Positions 23,501 to 34,767 of a stretch of 64,000 nt of DNA are shown here, piece after piece. How positions within the stretch are numbered: position 1 is the stretch's first letter; every line of letters starts with the position of its first letter. The translations under genes were made by a program, and so were the position numbers. The notes beneath the pieces are model-generated. The model did not search any database. It was not told the origin of the DNA and was given only the letters and a program-made list of their open reading frames with translations. Origin of the DNA: Limnomonas spitsbergensis (lineage: Eukaryota; Chlorophyta; Chlorophyceae; Chlamydomonadales); assembly GCA_037349105.1 (NCBI GenBank), contig JAYJMM010000029.1, positions 310,001 to 374,000 of the forward strand, written 5' to 3'.

Positions 23501-26500
23501 GGGAGGGTTAAAGGTTGAAGGTGCCAGTAAACAGACAGGAGAAACAGTGTTAAAACCACAACTTCAGCTGAGGGTTCAGGTTTCCAGGACACAGGCAGGG
23601 GGAACAGCCCCTAAACCCTAACCCCAGCTGAGGGTATGCCCAGGGGTGACTGGTGAGAGACTTTGGCTTGGCAAGGGGCAGGGGGGGTGAGGCTGGGAGA
23701 AACGCCTAGAAGCTGAAGCAGCAGCAGGGCTCAGCCAAGGGGAAGAGCCTTTTGACTACAAAGGCAGGGGCAGGCAAGGGTACAGAGAGGGAAAGGCTGG
23801 GAAAGGCGCAGGGCCTGCGGCAGGACACAGGCTGGGAGAGGCGCAGGGCCTGCGGCAGGACATACGCTGGTAGAGGGGGCCATCAGTCCCATCACTCAAC
23901 CACATGCTCTTTGCCAATCGCAATGAGGATCGGGGCGGGGCTCGCAAGCAATTAGCAGAACGTCGGTGTTATCAAGGTGCGTCATGTCATCAGGCTGGAT
24001 TGGGGGCTTGGACTGGCAGTTATCTCCTAGCCATGCCCATGCCAGATGAGCCTACCGTATCATCACTGTACATCAGTGTTTCTTTTTTCGTGACTCAGCT
24101 ACATGTCAGCTACATTCTGGCCGCTGAAGTATCCGGAATGTGCTGCCCCGGATTGGCAACACATCCGGAATGTGTTGCCAATCCAGGGCAACATTGGAAT
24201 GGCAACATGCTCTCAGGCAGGTTTCACCCTCGATATATTACTCTCGGTTTCTTGTACCGTTGACGTCATTTGCCTCCCCTCGAGTATGCATGCATTCTTT
24301 ATTTTAATTGTAAGGGAAGGCAAAGCGAATCTGCAGTGCGGGGAATGAAACAAGAGGGGCAATCTTGAGTCACCCTCAGCCTAAACTTGAGAAAACAAAG
24401 GATGCATATATAAAAACTGCAGGTCTGACTACCTGCCGACCGCCTTTGGGTCAACAAATCCCGACGGATAATGCAGGCCTGCCACTCTAGCCCCAATCAG
24501 CCAACTCCCTCCCACCCTGATAAAAATTCCTCCTGCCACAATAAGCACACCCGGTGCTCAACTGTACAGACAGCCCTGCCATTCAGTCCTAAACCACCCT
24601 GCCCTACCCCTCCCAGTCCTACCCCTCCAAACATCGCCTCTCAGTCCTACCCCTCCCAGTCCTACCTCTCGAAACCTCGCCTCTCAGTCCTACCCCTCCC
24701 AGTCCTACCCCTCCAAACATCGCCTCTCAGTCCTACCCCTCCCAGTCCTACCTCTCGAAACCTCGCCTCTCAGTCCTACCCCTCCCAGTCCTATCCCTCC
24801 CACTGCCTCAGACCAAGAGTGCATAGTAAAGTGCACACCAGGCCACCTTTGGCAGGCCATAGGGCAGACCACACTGGGCCAACTGCCACCGTTGCTGATA
24901 ATGTGCAGCTGGCAGACCCTAATCAAACAATGCAATCATATCCCACCTGTATAAGTAGCCCTTCCCGTGCAAGCTGGACATGGCAGGCCCGATTCCATCC
25001 CGAATATCTGCAGGGGTTGGAACCCAAGGCAAGGCAGGTTCTCACCAAAAGGAATGTTGGAAGGCATCAGAAACCAAGGCACGCCACAACTGAGAAAGGA
25101 AATCAATCTCGCAAAAGCCCAAGATGTGCTTACAAATCACACAAAAAATGCCACACTATCCCTTGGCAAGCCGTCTGGCAGCCACCACTACGCCGATGAG
25201 GACCAAACCTGGGCAAGCCTACGACCGGCAGCCCAAGCAGCAGGGCATGCAGCACAAATCTCTCTCGGCCGCAGGCCATGATGCAGCTGCATCTTAGCTG
25301 AAGCACCCTGGAATGAATAGCGCAGCTCACCATTGAACAGAATGATCGCCGTGACGAAGCCCTGCGCAAATGCAGAGGGCGCGCATGGTGAGATAATTTG
25401 GTGAGCTAATGTGGCATTCATTCATGCGCTACCTCAGTACGCCGTCTGGGGAGCTCATGAGAAATGGCCTGGACAAACAAGCTTTGAAGAGCAACGAACA
25501 GCTGGACAAACAAGCTTTGAAGAGCAACGACAAGCTGGACAAACAAGCTTTGAAGAGCAACGACAAGCTGGACAAACAAGCTTTGAAGAGCAACGCCAAG
25601 CTGGACAAAGACTGCAGTGCTGTACCACCTCATACAGCATGGCGAGTGAAACAAAGACAACACGATTTCTACTCGCAATGAATGGCATCAACTTGACGTC
25701 TAAATCTACGCGACCCAGAAACTTTCGCTACTGGGCCATGTTCAAGACCGGGACGAAAACTGTTCATCACAATCCATACTGCAGAGAGTTCAATGGCATG
25801 TCGGATTCCTCGTACCCAGAATTTTGTGCGCGTGACTGGGTCGTACACCTGCTCCATCGTTACATTGGTGGGTACTGCAAAGGAGGGCATGAGGGCGAAG
25901 ATCAGGATCGTCTGAAGTGCGCACCCGGCCACTCTTGGGGGGCAGCCGGGCAGCCCACAATGGGCTGAATGGGGACAAGAGCATGACCGGCCTACAGGCC
26001 ACGGCTTGCACAATAGGGCTGGTGCAACAGGCCCTTTGGCCACATAGTGGGCTGAGCCATATAGCGGGTGCTTGACCCCCAGACTTGCCCAGGTGGCCAG
26101 AGATGGACAATGGCACCCTTTTGCTGGCAGTCCTTGATTCCCTGAACCCTATACCCCAAAAATCAATCTCCAATGAGGAGGGAGTGCACCTGCACACAAA
26201 AAATCTCGCATAAAACTCCCTTTGAGAGGCGCAAGCTGACAGTTCAGGTTGATGGCACGACCCCGGGACCAGAGGCCCCATGTGGGACAACAACTTGGCA
26301 AAGTGTGGATCAGAGGCAATTCAAAGGAAGGCTGGAACCGGGCAGGTAGCATGCAATTAGTGCTGGCGCATGGACAGCAGGAACTGAGACAGAGGGCGTT
26401 GGGGATCTGCAAGACAAGCAACTTAGCGTGGTGAGGGCATGTGAAGAAGACAAATATACAAATGTGCGTTAGGGCTCTGCCACGCAGGCCTTGGAACCTC

Positions 26501-28423
26501 ACATGTGTAGTTTGTTCCAAACGTCTCGTTCGCTGACACGTTGGTGATGAAGATGGGCATGCGGGTTGGTGCTGCGTAGAGGCTCAGGTCAAACAGCAGG
26601 TTCAGAGGACCCGACAGCTGCGTTTGCTTGAGCTCCAGCGTCGCGAGGGCACCGTGGCGCAGAGGGTTGTTGCCGAACAAGTCCAGACCTGTCTGGTTAT
26701 TGTCAGGGATCTCACTCTGTGCTTGGGAGGGTTTGGGGTTGAGGGTTAAAAGGTGTTGTGTGAATCTGGACGCAAAAAAGTGGGCTTAAGGTCTGGCGTT
26801 TGGGGGTTTTCTTATTCTGTGCACAGATGGGTGGGAACGGAAGCAGTCCGGTGAGGTCTGTGTGAGGATGTGTGTAAATTGGACCAGCTAGACAGCCTTG
26901 TAAAATGGCTGTGCTGCCCGCATGCCATGTTAAATGGCTGTGCTGACTGCATGCAATGTGGTTGGACCAGCTAGATAGCTTTGTAAAATGGCTGTGCTGC
27001 CTGCATGCGGTTTGATGCATGGCGAGACATGGATCAGGCAATCTATTTTGCAACCTGTCTTATTAATTATGAACGTTGCCATGCGAAGGCATGGTTGAGC
27101 AGGCATGCACAAAGCCAGTTACGATACCCCTACTCTGATGCGCATCAAAAGTAACTGTAGGGGGATAGCTGCCATGCAGACAATGGCGCGGTGAGAAGGT
27201 CCAGGCACAAAAGGGGTGCCCACGGTAAGTATCCGGACACCACGCACCATAATGTGGCCCATGGGGGAGAACTGCAGAGACACAAACGTTTTCTTCGGCA
27301 GATTGTTCAGGAGGCCTCTGGCAATTTGGGGGAACTCAGGCAGCAGCGTTGGCACGTCGGGCGTCTGTTTGATGAAACTGTTGAGCGTGATAAGTGGGGC
27401 AAAGGCCTGCGCAGGATTGTTGGGGGTTCAGGGTTACGGGCAAAGATCTGTGCAGGATTGCTAGACGTGTGCATGTTGCGGGAGTTGCATGAGGCCCATC
27501 GCCTGATCATTCCTCCCCATGTCCATGACACGAGAATTGCACGCGACCCACCGCCTGATCATTAATCCCCATGCCACAGCCGTTCCAACAGGCGTTTACC
27601 GCTGCTCCTCCACACTTACCCTCTCCACGTAGAGGGTGAACGTCTTAGATGTGTCGACCGCAATTGAATATGCTGTGTTCTTGTTGGCGATTTGAACACC
27701 GTCGGCGCCTGCCAAAGCTCCATAGACGCCCAGGGCAGTGAGAGTGATAAAGACAACGAGCGGGATGCCGACAGTCGAGACTGGGTGCTTGCGAACCACC
27801 TCCCCAATGACCTAAGGCGGGACATGTTGGAGAAAGGGGCCTCAGAGCATGGAGCGTTTTTGACCTGGCCATGCGCCGCACTGATCCTGGGGACGGGGGA
27901 GGGGCAAAACACTACCGGCCATGCTGCAAATATCTGAGCATGATTTCGATTCTCCGTACGAGTCGCAGGCTTGCCAAAGCAGTCGGCAAAGTGCTTCATT
28001 CAGAACCCCTGGCTAGATCAATGAGACGTCGAACACCCCGCACTTGGTGAATCCATCACTCACAAGGAAGGTGTTCTGGGTCATTGTGCAGCAGGTGACA
28101 GGTGGGACAGGACCTTCCTCATCGGCATGTTCATCAGGGTGCGCGTCATCCAGTGAATAGTCGAGGTCCTTGTCTGCTGGCGCTACTCCGCTGCCTAGAA
28201 CGTTCGGAGATGCAAAGAAGGACGCCTTGAGAATCCTGGAATTGTGTATGCCCTTCTTGCAGGAACCCATGGAGGAGTCGAGGGAATCTCGGGCAATGTG
28301 ACCAGGGATAGTATTTCGTGCATTATTGCTCAGCTGCGTTACAAGCGCTGAAGGCGACGGTGCCTCTTCGATCCCACTCAAAGAAGGCGGGGAAGCCGTT
28401 GCTGCTATTGCTAACGGTGCCAT
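14591..28423 (-). CDS. CHASE-domain transmembrane TKL-like protein kinase, 955 aa, 17 exons
   Basis: Probable receptor kinase sensing an extracellular small ligand. Exons (minus): 28423-28064, 27811-27620, 27406-27248, 26716-26503, 25874-25816, 25361-25331, 25007-24947, 22377-22229, 20748-20513, 19944-19827, 19616-19534, 19280-19184, 18185-17959, 17392-17219, 16159-15977, 15450-15266, 14930-14591; total 2,868 nt with every phase consistent. Layout: N-terminal tail 1-131; TM1 about 132-152; CHASE-like sensor about 160-400 (VSLQFSPMGHIMSEIP, GLDLFGNNPLRH, LSGPLNLL, KFWGFVTAIILFND, GYLYRL, LWQLSVYP); TM2 about 418-438; coiled coil to about 554; kinase about 555-850. Kinase residues seen: GEGSFGKV loop, K577, HSD 716-718, N723, DFG 741-743, APE 767-769. 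HSD replaces HRD, so it is a non-RD kinase. The ATG follows an in-frame stop (TAG, 12 nt upstream). CHASE is best known from cytokinin-receptor histidine kinases. Confidence 0.88.
15667..15976 (-). repeat. tandem copies of the activation-segment exon tail in kinase intron 15
   Basis: The exon ends with MAPEVLMEGRVSKAAD and then GTGAG. A copy at 15785-15832 reads MAPEILMEGRVSKAAD followed by GTGAGA, and one at 15673-15720 reads ALEILMVDGRVIKAAD followed by GTGAGA. A further remnant of the donor edge lies near 15890. Spacing of the TCTCACATCTGCC word is 112, 110 and 82 bp. Confidence 0.8.
16577..17165. repeat. A+T-rich dispersed repeat with TGCGCG motifs in kinase intron 14
   Basis: The stretch has many GGGGTGCGCG, CTGCGCG and TAAATTAAA words. 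The part 17025-17165 matches 50965-51105 closely (AATTTAAATTATTT, then CAGTGATGCGCGATGTT, then CTGCGCGAC). It begins near TACCGTAGAGTC, and the other copy ends in a word whose complement is TACCGTAGAA, which could be element termini. I see no coding sequence; a non-autonomous element is possible. Confidence 0.5.
18213..18615 (-). repeat. degenerate copies of kinase exon 13 5' edge
   Basis: Exon 13 starts at 18185 (GCACTGAGAAGCGCGAGAAG on the minus strand). A copy starting at 18246 reads GCACTGAAAAGCGCGAGAAC and keeps the AG just before it. Weaker copies follow near 18292-18344, 18387-18424, 18452-18550 and 18561-18615. Confidence 0.7.
19370..19533 (-). repeat. degenerate copies of kinase exon 11 donor edge
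   Basis: The edge CACTTACCTCCAGCATTTGG (plus strand) recurs as CACCTCCCATTTCAAG near 19372 and 19478 and as CACTCCCATGTCAAG near 19421, separated by C-rich sequence, about 50 bp apart. Confidence 0.6.
20773..21830. repeat. 42-bp minisatellite in kinase intron 8
   Basis: Units combine GGCATGGACAAGTGAGGCAT with GGTCATGTGGGGGCATGTGT. They are interrupted about every 130-225 bp by a variant with CATACGGGGGGCATACATCC, giving a higher-order pattern. The array begins about 25 bp from the exon 9 acceptor at 20749, so the branch site of that intron should lie within or beside it. Confidence 0.93.
22392..23430. repeat. 37-bp G-run minisatellite in kinase intron 7
   Basis: About 28 units of GGTTTGAGGTGTAGAGACAC followed by AGGCAGGGGGGGGT and TAT or AGG. 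Each unit has a run of seven to nine G on the plus strand, so the pre-mRNA (minus) carries C-runs. The array starts about 15 bp from the exon 8 acceptor, whose own pyrimidine tract (CCCCCCTGCCTCTCGCCAG) resembles the unit. Confidence 0.93.
24150..24184. other. perfect 15-bp hairpin in kinase intron 7
   Basis: GGATTGGCAACACAT (24150-24164), loop CCGGA, then ATGTGTTGCCAATCC (24170-24184). The arms are fully complementary. No function is recognised. Confidence 0.75.
24590..24800. repeat. short tandem repeat of AGTCCTACCCCTCC units
   Basis: CCTCTCAGTCCTACCCCTCC and CAGTCCTACC(C/T)CTC(C/G)AAAC alternate in about five blocks between kinase exons 7 and 8. Confidence 0.75.
25471..25610. repeat. 33-bp tandem repeat, four copies, in kinase intron 5
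   Basis: The unit is GACAAACAAGCTTTGAAGAG followed by CAACGACAAGCTG. In one plus-strand frame it would read LDKQALKSNDK, but it sits in an intron of the minus-strand gene and is not taken as coding. Confidence 0.85.
26880..27010. repeat. short imperfect repeats in kinase intron 3
   Basis: GGACCAGCTAGA(C/T)AGC(C/T)TTGTAA and ATGGCTGTGCTG(C/A)C(T/C)GCATGC recur two to three times. Confidence 0.6.
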
Positions 28424-28929
28424 GAGAGCCCAACGCTAGTCAATTATTTGACGATTTGGGGGGCTACTACGGCCATGTGCCGACAACTTGAAACAGATTA
28501 GGCCGCAGACCCTTAAACTGTGTTCATGTACAATGGAAAAGTGTTGGATACATTCGCCCTGGCTCCTGTTGTATGGAGCATTGGTGAACCCTGTCGCAGT
28601 CGACCGAGTACCCAGATATTATCAGTAAAAATCCCACCCTACCCTCGAACCAGGGGCCCTTCAACTTAGCCGTACTTCACTACTCCCTCGGGTCTGGTTC
28701 GGGTTCTATCCCACCATTCACCCCCCACCCCCCACCCCTCGAACCTGTCGCACATCTTCATTCCTCGCCCGAAACCAAACCATGCTGGCCACTGTCCTGG
28801 TCAGGGGGCCCAATTCCACCTGTGTCCGGAACTTGAAAAATAGCGCCAGCTAGACAAAAGTCAAAAGCGCACGGGATTAGGGTCTGTCCGGACATCGTAA
28901 TTAGTGCTGTACAACGTTATGATCGCCTT

Positions 28930-29570
28930 ATTTTGTGGTTGGCAAAATGGCCAATTGCATCCCCGCTCCTAAACGTCTTCCTAGATGCATCGAGTTCCTA
29001 TTTCACCGCGCCTTCGATTACCATGCCCAACTTCGCCCAGATTTGCCTCTCCTGCATGGCCTCAAACATACCAGCACAGGGGGTCTTAAACTTGGCCATG
29101 CGACTCCTGGGATGCCTTCATATGCGGGCTAAAAGGTGTGATCTCCACGCTACTGGGGCCTGTTATACCCCCTAGTGTGCAGCAACTCACCCGTTAAACT
29201 GCACAGCCCAAATTATCTTCCAACAGAATTGTGGCAATATGGACACCGAAAAGCCTTGAGGACCTGGGCCAACAAGACCACCAAGAAATGAAGCATCAAG
29301 CGTGTCCTGGAACGGCTCCTTCAGGGACGGCTCCTTCAGGGACACAGACTATCAGAGCCAAGGAAAACCTGTAAGCTTGAGCTCACGGCCACAAACCACG
29401 CATGACGATCGTCTGCCGTCACCCTTCGTTATCAACCAGGGGACATGTGAAACCCCAAGACTGACTGCTCAGTGCTCACCCGCTCCCTGGACTACAACGA
29501 AGAGGTGGGATGGGGGCATGTTCTGCCATCCAGAGGGGACAGATGCCTGACCCACAAAGTCTTGCAACAA
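28930..29570 (+). other. decayed conserved stretch, unit A copy
   Basis: It aligns with 50300-50900. One frame reads MVGKMANCIPAPKRLPRC then FDYHAQLRPDLP, against MVGKMANRIPAPTRLPKC and the same FDYHAQLRPDLP in unit B. Later parts share a segment reading RKALRTWANKTTKK, after which unit A has a stop. It looks like an old coding fragment; I do not recognise the family. Confidence 0.3.
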
Positions 29571-29714
29571 AACAACACTGTACAACAGCCCGGAGGAAAG
29601 TTTGGCGCAAAACATTTGCCATCGCTGTCATGAGAATATAGGGGGAAAGGCTATTCACAGCAATTATAAAGGGTCGAACCTCTCCTCCTCCTTCCGGCTC
29701 ACATTGTTAAACCT

Positions 29715-32700
29715 GGTGGTCCCGGGCGGGTTTCTTTAGAGTGACCCTCAGTCCCGGGCGGGTTTCTCTAGAGGGACCCTCAGTCCTGGGCGGGTTTCTC
29801 TAGAGGGACCCCTCAGTCCTGGGCGGGTTTCTCTAGAGGGACCCCTCAGTGCTGGGCGGGTCCCTCTGGAGGGACCAGTCAGTCCTGGGCGGGTGTCTCT
29901 AGAGGGACCCCTCAGTGCTGGGCGGGTTTCTCTAGAGGGACCCCTCAGTGCTGGGCGGGTTTCTCTAGAGGGACCCCTCAGTGCTGGGCGGGTTTCTCTA
30001 GAGGGACCCCTCAGTGCTGGGCGGGTTTCTCTATAGGCACCCCTCAGTGCTGGGCGGGTCTCTCTAGAGGGACCCCTCAGTCCTGGGCGGGTCTCTCTAG
30101 AGGGACCCCTCAGTCCTGGGCGGGTCTCTCTAGAGGGACCCCTCAGTCCTGGGCTGGCCTCTCTAGAGGGACCCCTCAGTGCTGGGCGGGTTTCTCTAGA
30201 GGGACCCCTCAGTGCTGGGCGGGTTTCTCTAGAGGGACCCCTCAGTGCTGGGCGGGTTCTCTAGAGGGACCCCTCAGTCCTGGGCGGGTCTCTCTAGAGG
30301 GACCCCTGAGTCCTGGGCGGGTCTCTCTAGAGGGACCCCTCAGTCCTGGGCGGGTCTCTCTAGAGGGACCCCTCAGTCCTGGGCGGGTCTCTCTAGAGGG
30401 ACCCCTCAGTCCTGGTCTGGCCTCTCTAGAGGGACCCCTCAGTCCTGGTCTGGCCTCTCTAGAGGGACCCTCAGTCCTGGGCGGGCCTCTCTAGAGGGAC
30501 CCCTCAGTCCTGGGCTGGCCTCTCTAGAGGGACCCCTCAGTCCTGGGCGGGTCTCTCTACAGGGACCCCTCAGTCCTGGGGTGGCCTCTCTAGAGGGACC
30601 CCTCAGTCCTGGGCGGGCCTCTCTAGAGGGAACCCTCAGTCCTGGGCTGGCCTCTCTAGAGGGACCCCTCAGTCCTGGGCTGGCCTCTCTAGAGGGACCC
30701 CTCAGTCCTGGGCTGGCCTCTATAGAGGGACCCCTCAGTCCTGGGCGGGTCTCTCTAGAGGGACCCCTGAGTCCTGGGCGGGTCTCTCTAGAGGGACCCC
30801 TCAGTCCTGGGCTGGCCTCTCTAGAGGGACCCCTCAGTCCTGGGCTGGCCTCTCTAGAGGGACCCCTCAGTCCTGGGCGGGTCTCTCTAGAGGGACCCCT
30901 CAGTCCTGGGCTGGCCTCTCTAGAGGGACCCCTCAGTCCTGGGCGGGTCTCTCTAGAAGGACCCCTCAGTCCTGGGCTGGCCTCTCTAGAGGGACCCCTC
31001 AGTCCTGGGCGGGTCTCTCTAGAGGGACCCCTCAGTCCTGGGCGGGTCTCTCTAGAGGGACCCCTCAGTCCTGGGCGGGTCTCCCGTGAGGGACCCCTCG
31101 GTCCTGGGCAGGTCTCTCTAGAGGGACCCCTCAGTCCTAGGCGGGTCCCTCTGGAGGGACCAGTCAGTCCTGGGCGGGTGTCTCTAGAGGGACCCCTTAG
31201 TCCTGGGCGGGTCTCTCTAGAGGGACCCCTCAGTCCTGGGCGGGTCTCTCTAGAGGGACCCCTCAGTCCTGGGCGGGTCTCTCTAGAGGGACCCCTCAGT
31301 CCTGGGCGGGTCTCCCGTGAGGGACCCCTCGGTCCTGGGCAGGTCTCTCTAGAGGGACCCCTCAGTCCTAGGCGGGTCCCTCTGGAGGAACCCCTCAGTC
31401 CTGGGCGGGTCTCTCTACAGGGACCCCTCAGTCCTGGGGTGGCCTCTCTAGAGGGACCCCTCAGTCCTGGGCGGGCCTCTCTAGAGGGAACCCTCAGTCC
31501 TGGGCTGGCCTCTCTAGAGGGACCCCTCAGTCCTGGGCTGGCCTCTCTAGAGGGACCCCTCAGTCCTGGGCTGGCCTCTATAGAGGGACCCCTCAGTCCT
31601 GGGCGGGTCTCTCTAGAGGGACCCCTGAGTCCTGGGCGGGTCTCTCTAGAGGGACCCCTCAGTCCTGGGCTGGCCTCTCTAGAGGGACCCCTCAGTCCTG
31701 GGCTGGCCTCTCTAGAGGGACCCCTCAGTCCTGGGCGGGTCTCTCTAGAGGGACCCCTCAGTCCTGGGCTGGCCTCTCTAGAGGGACCCCTCAGTCCTGG
31801 GCGGGTCTCTCTAGAGGGACTCCTCAGTCCTGGGCTGGCCTCTCTAGAGGGACCCCTCAGTCCTGGGCGGGTCTCTCTAGAGGGACCCCTCAGTCCTGGG
31901 CGGGTCTCTCTAGAGGGACCCCTCAGTCCTGGGCTGGCCTCTCTAGAGGGACCCCTCAGTCCTGGGCGGGTCTCTCTAGAGGGACCCCTCAGTCCTGGGC
32001 GGGTCTCTCTAGAGGGACCCCTCAGTCCTGGGCGGGTCTCCCGTGAGGGACCCCTCGGTCCTGGGCAGGTCTCTCTAGAGGGACCCCTCAGTCCTAGGCG
32101 GGTCCCTCTGGAGGAACCCCTCAGTCCTGGGCGGGTCTCTCTACAGGGACCCCTCAGTCCTGGGGTGGCCACTCTAGAGGGACCCCTCAGTCCTGGGCGG
32201 GCCTCTCTAGAGGGAACCCTCAGTCCTGGGCTGGCCTCTCTAGAGGGACCCCTCAGTCCTGGGCTGGCCTCTCTAGAGGGACCCCTCAGTCCTGGGCTGG
32301 CCTCTATAGAGGGACCCCTCAGTCCTGGGCGGGTCTCTCTAGAGGGACCCCTGAGTCCTGGGCGGGTCTCTCTAGAGGGACCCCTCAGTGCTGGGCTGGC
32401 CTCTCTAGAGGGACCCCTCAGTCCTGGGCTGGCCTCTCTAGAGGGACCCATCAGTCCTGGGCGGGTCTCTCTAGAGGGACCCCTCAGTCCTGGGCTGGCC
32501 TCTCTAGAGGGACCCCTCAGTCCTGGGCGGGTCTCTCTAGAGGGACCCCTCAGTCCTGGGCTGGCCTCTCTAGAGGGACCCCTCAGTCCTGGGCGGGTCT
32601 CTCTAGAGGGACCCCTCAGTCCTGGGCTGGCCTCTCTAGAGGGACCCCTCAGTCCTGGGCGGTTCTCCCGTGAGGGACCCCTCGGTCCTGGGCAGGTCTC

Positions 32701-33095
32701 TCTAGAGGGACCCCTCAGTCCTGGGCGGGTCCCTCTGGAGGGACCAGTCAGTCCTGGGCGGGTGTCTCTAGAGGGACCCCTCAGTCCTGGGCGGGTCTCT
32801 CTAGAGGGACCCCTCAGTCCTGGGCGGGTCTCTCTAGAGGGACCCCTCAGTCCTGGGCGGGTCTCCCGTGAGGGACCCCTCGGTCCTGGGCAGGTCTCTC
32901 TAGAGGGACCCCTCAGTCCTAGGCGGGTCCCTCTGGAGGGACCAGTCAGTCCTGGGCGGGTGTCTCTAGAGGGACCCCTCAGTCCTAGGCGGGTCCCTCT
33001 GGAGGGACCAGTCAGTCCTGGGCGGGTGTCTCTATAGGGACCAGTCAGTCCTGGGCGGGTGTCTCTAGAGGGACCCGGACCCCTAGAGGGACCAG
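29715..33095. repeat. 33-bp minisatellite of unit A, about 100 units
   Basis: The unit is GGGTCTCTCTAGAGGGACCC followed by CTCAGTCCTGGGC. Because 33 is a multiple of three, long frames are open on both strands (SLEGPLSPGRV on plus, GPSRETRPGLR on minus). Higher-order blocks are seen: the variant CTCTACAG recurs at 30557, 31415 and 32141, offsets 858 and 726 bp, which are 26 and 22 units. Unit B has only one related word at about 51205-51225. Confidence 0.95.
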
Positions 33096-33504
33096 TCCGT
33101 ATAATCCCTTTGTATGTGGCATGCACACAAACAAGCGTCCAGACTGTGTTGACCCATCCCAAGGCCTCCACATCTGCCGCACACACCACTGATTGATTGC
33201 CAGGCAGTGAACGGGCAATGAGTGGCGGTGATGCAGTCCGGCCATAGTTTGTTATTTTATCAAGTAGATGGGGCTGAACAGCCAAGAAGCCTGCGGCACT
33301 CAAGCCAATGGAACCAGATATGGGCACACAAGTGTAGGCATTTACGGCACGCGCTAACCGGAGTGAGCTGCAGTATTGCGGTCCGGCCATGGGTTCTTAA
33401 TTTGCTCAGCATGATGGTTACATCGGGCTGAACAGGTGAAACACCATGGCATAGTGCCTATTACCTTAGGCCAGTTTGCACCATGCATGAAAGGGAAGTG
33501 AAGG

Positions 33505-34345
33505 AACCAGGGGTACTCGACCACAGCGGGCTGAGCCAGGTGTACTTGACCACAGCGGGCTGAGCCAGGGGTACTACCACAGCGGGCTGAGCCTGGGGTA
33601 CTCGACCACAGCGGGCTGAACCAGAGGTACTCGACCACAGCGGGCTGAACCAGGGGTACTCGACCACAGCGGGCTTAGCCAGGTGTACTTGACCACAGCA
33701 GGCTTAGCCAGGTGTACTTGACCACAGCAGGCTGAACCAGGGGTACTCGACCACAGCAGGCTGAACCAGGGGTACTCGACCACAGCGGGCTGAACCAGGG
33801 GTACTCGACCACAGCGGGCTTAGCCAGGTGTACTTGACCACAGCAGGCTTAGCCAGGTGTACTTGACCACAGCAGGCTGAACCAGGGGTACTTGACCACA
33901 GCAGGCTGAACCAGGGGTACTTGACCACAGCGGGCTGAACCAGGGGTACTCTCACACAGCAGGCTGAACCAAGGGTACTCGACCACAGCAGGCTGAACAA
34001 AGGGTACTCGACCACAGCAGGCTGAACCAGGGGTACTCGACCACAGTGGGCTGAACCAGGGGTACTCGACCACAGCAGGCTGAACCAGGGGTTCTCGACC
34101 ACAGCAGGCTGAACCAGGGGTTCTCGACCACAGCTGGCTGAACCAGGGGTACTCGACCACAGCGGGCTGAACCAGGGGTACTCGACCACAGCGGGCTGAA
34201 CCAGGGGTACTCAACCACTGCAGGCTGAACCAGGGGTACTCGACCACAGCGGGCTGAACCAGGGGTACTCGACCACAGCAGGCTGAACCAGGGGTACTCG
34301 ACCACAGCAGGCTGAACCAGGGGTACTCGACCACAGCGGGCTGAA
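33505..34345. repeat. 29-bp minisatellite of unit A
   Basis: The unit is GACCACAGCGGGCTGAACCA followed by GGGGTACTC, with G/A and GAAC/TTAG variants, about 29 copies. The last copy joins AACAGCCCGGAACCATGTGC. In unit B the same junction at 51921-51960 has a single copy (GACCACAGCGAGCTTAACAG). Confidence 0.93.
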
Positions 34346-34767
34346 CAGCCCGGAACCATGTGCATGTCACTATTGCGCATATGGCCGACAGTTGTATCTG
34401 CAAATGACGTTACACCTCACGGCCCTGCTCAGAAGAGCTCAGCTGTGTTGGAGCCCAATATTTTCATGGTTGCGCGTATGACCCACAGCTGTGCCGGTAC
34501 TGCACCTCCCTGGCCTGACAAAGCGCAAACAAGACGGGCCTGCTGTCGGTCGACCCAAAAAGCGTGCACTTCAGCGCAAACCAAGGTGGCAGTGGCTGCT
34601 CACTGCTACCTGTATCATGCAGCCATTACAATGTGTTTTCATGGTTGCACGTGAAGGCTAGTTTAGCCGACAACGATATCGGTACTACACCCCCCTGACA
34701 GAGCGCATAACATTCCCAGCCTATTGTCAGTCGCCCAAAGTCCCAAACAGCACACACCTAAGTGTGG

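Noticed and set aside
26149..26430. Additional kinase exon between 26503 and 25874
   Set aside because: Direct joining of 26503 to 25874 keeps phase and CHASE order, and no acceptor-donor pair with family resemblance was found in between.
30245..33390. 930- and 983-codon repeat frames as real proteins
   Set aside because: Both strands are open for the same trivial reason; the unit B counterpart lacks the array and has a stop in the head region.
6068..34345. CRISPR arrays
   Set aside because: Repeats are contiguous without unique spacers, and the sequence is eukaryotic.
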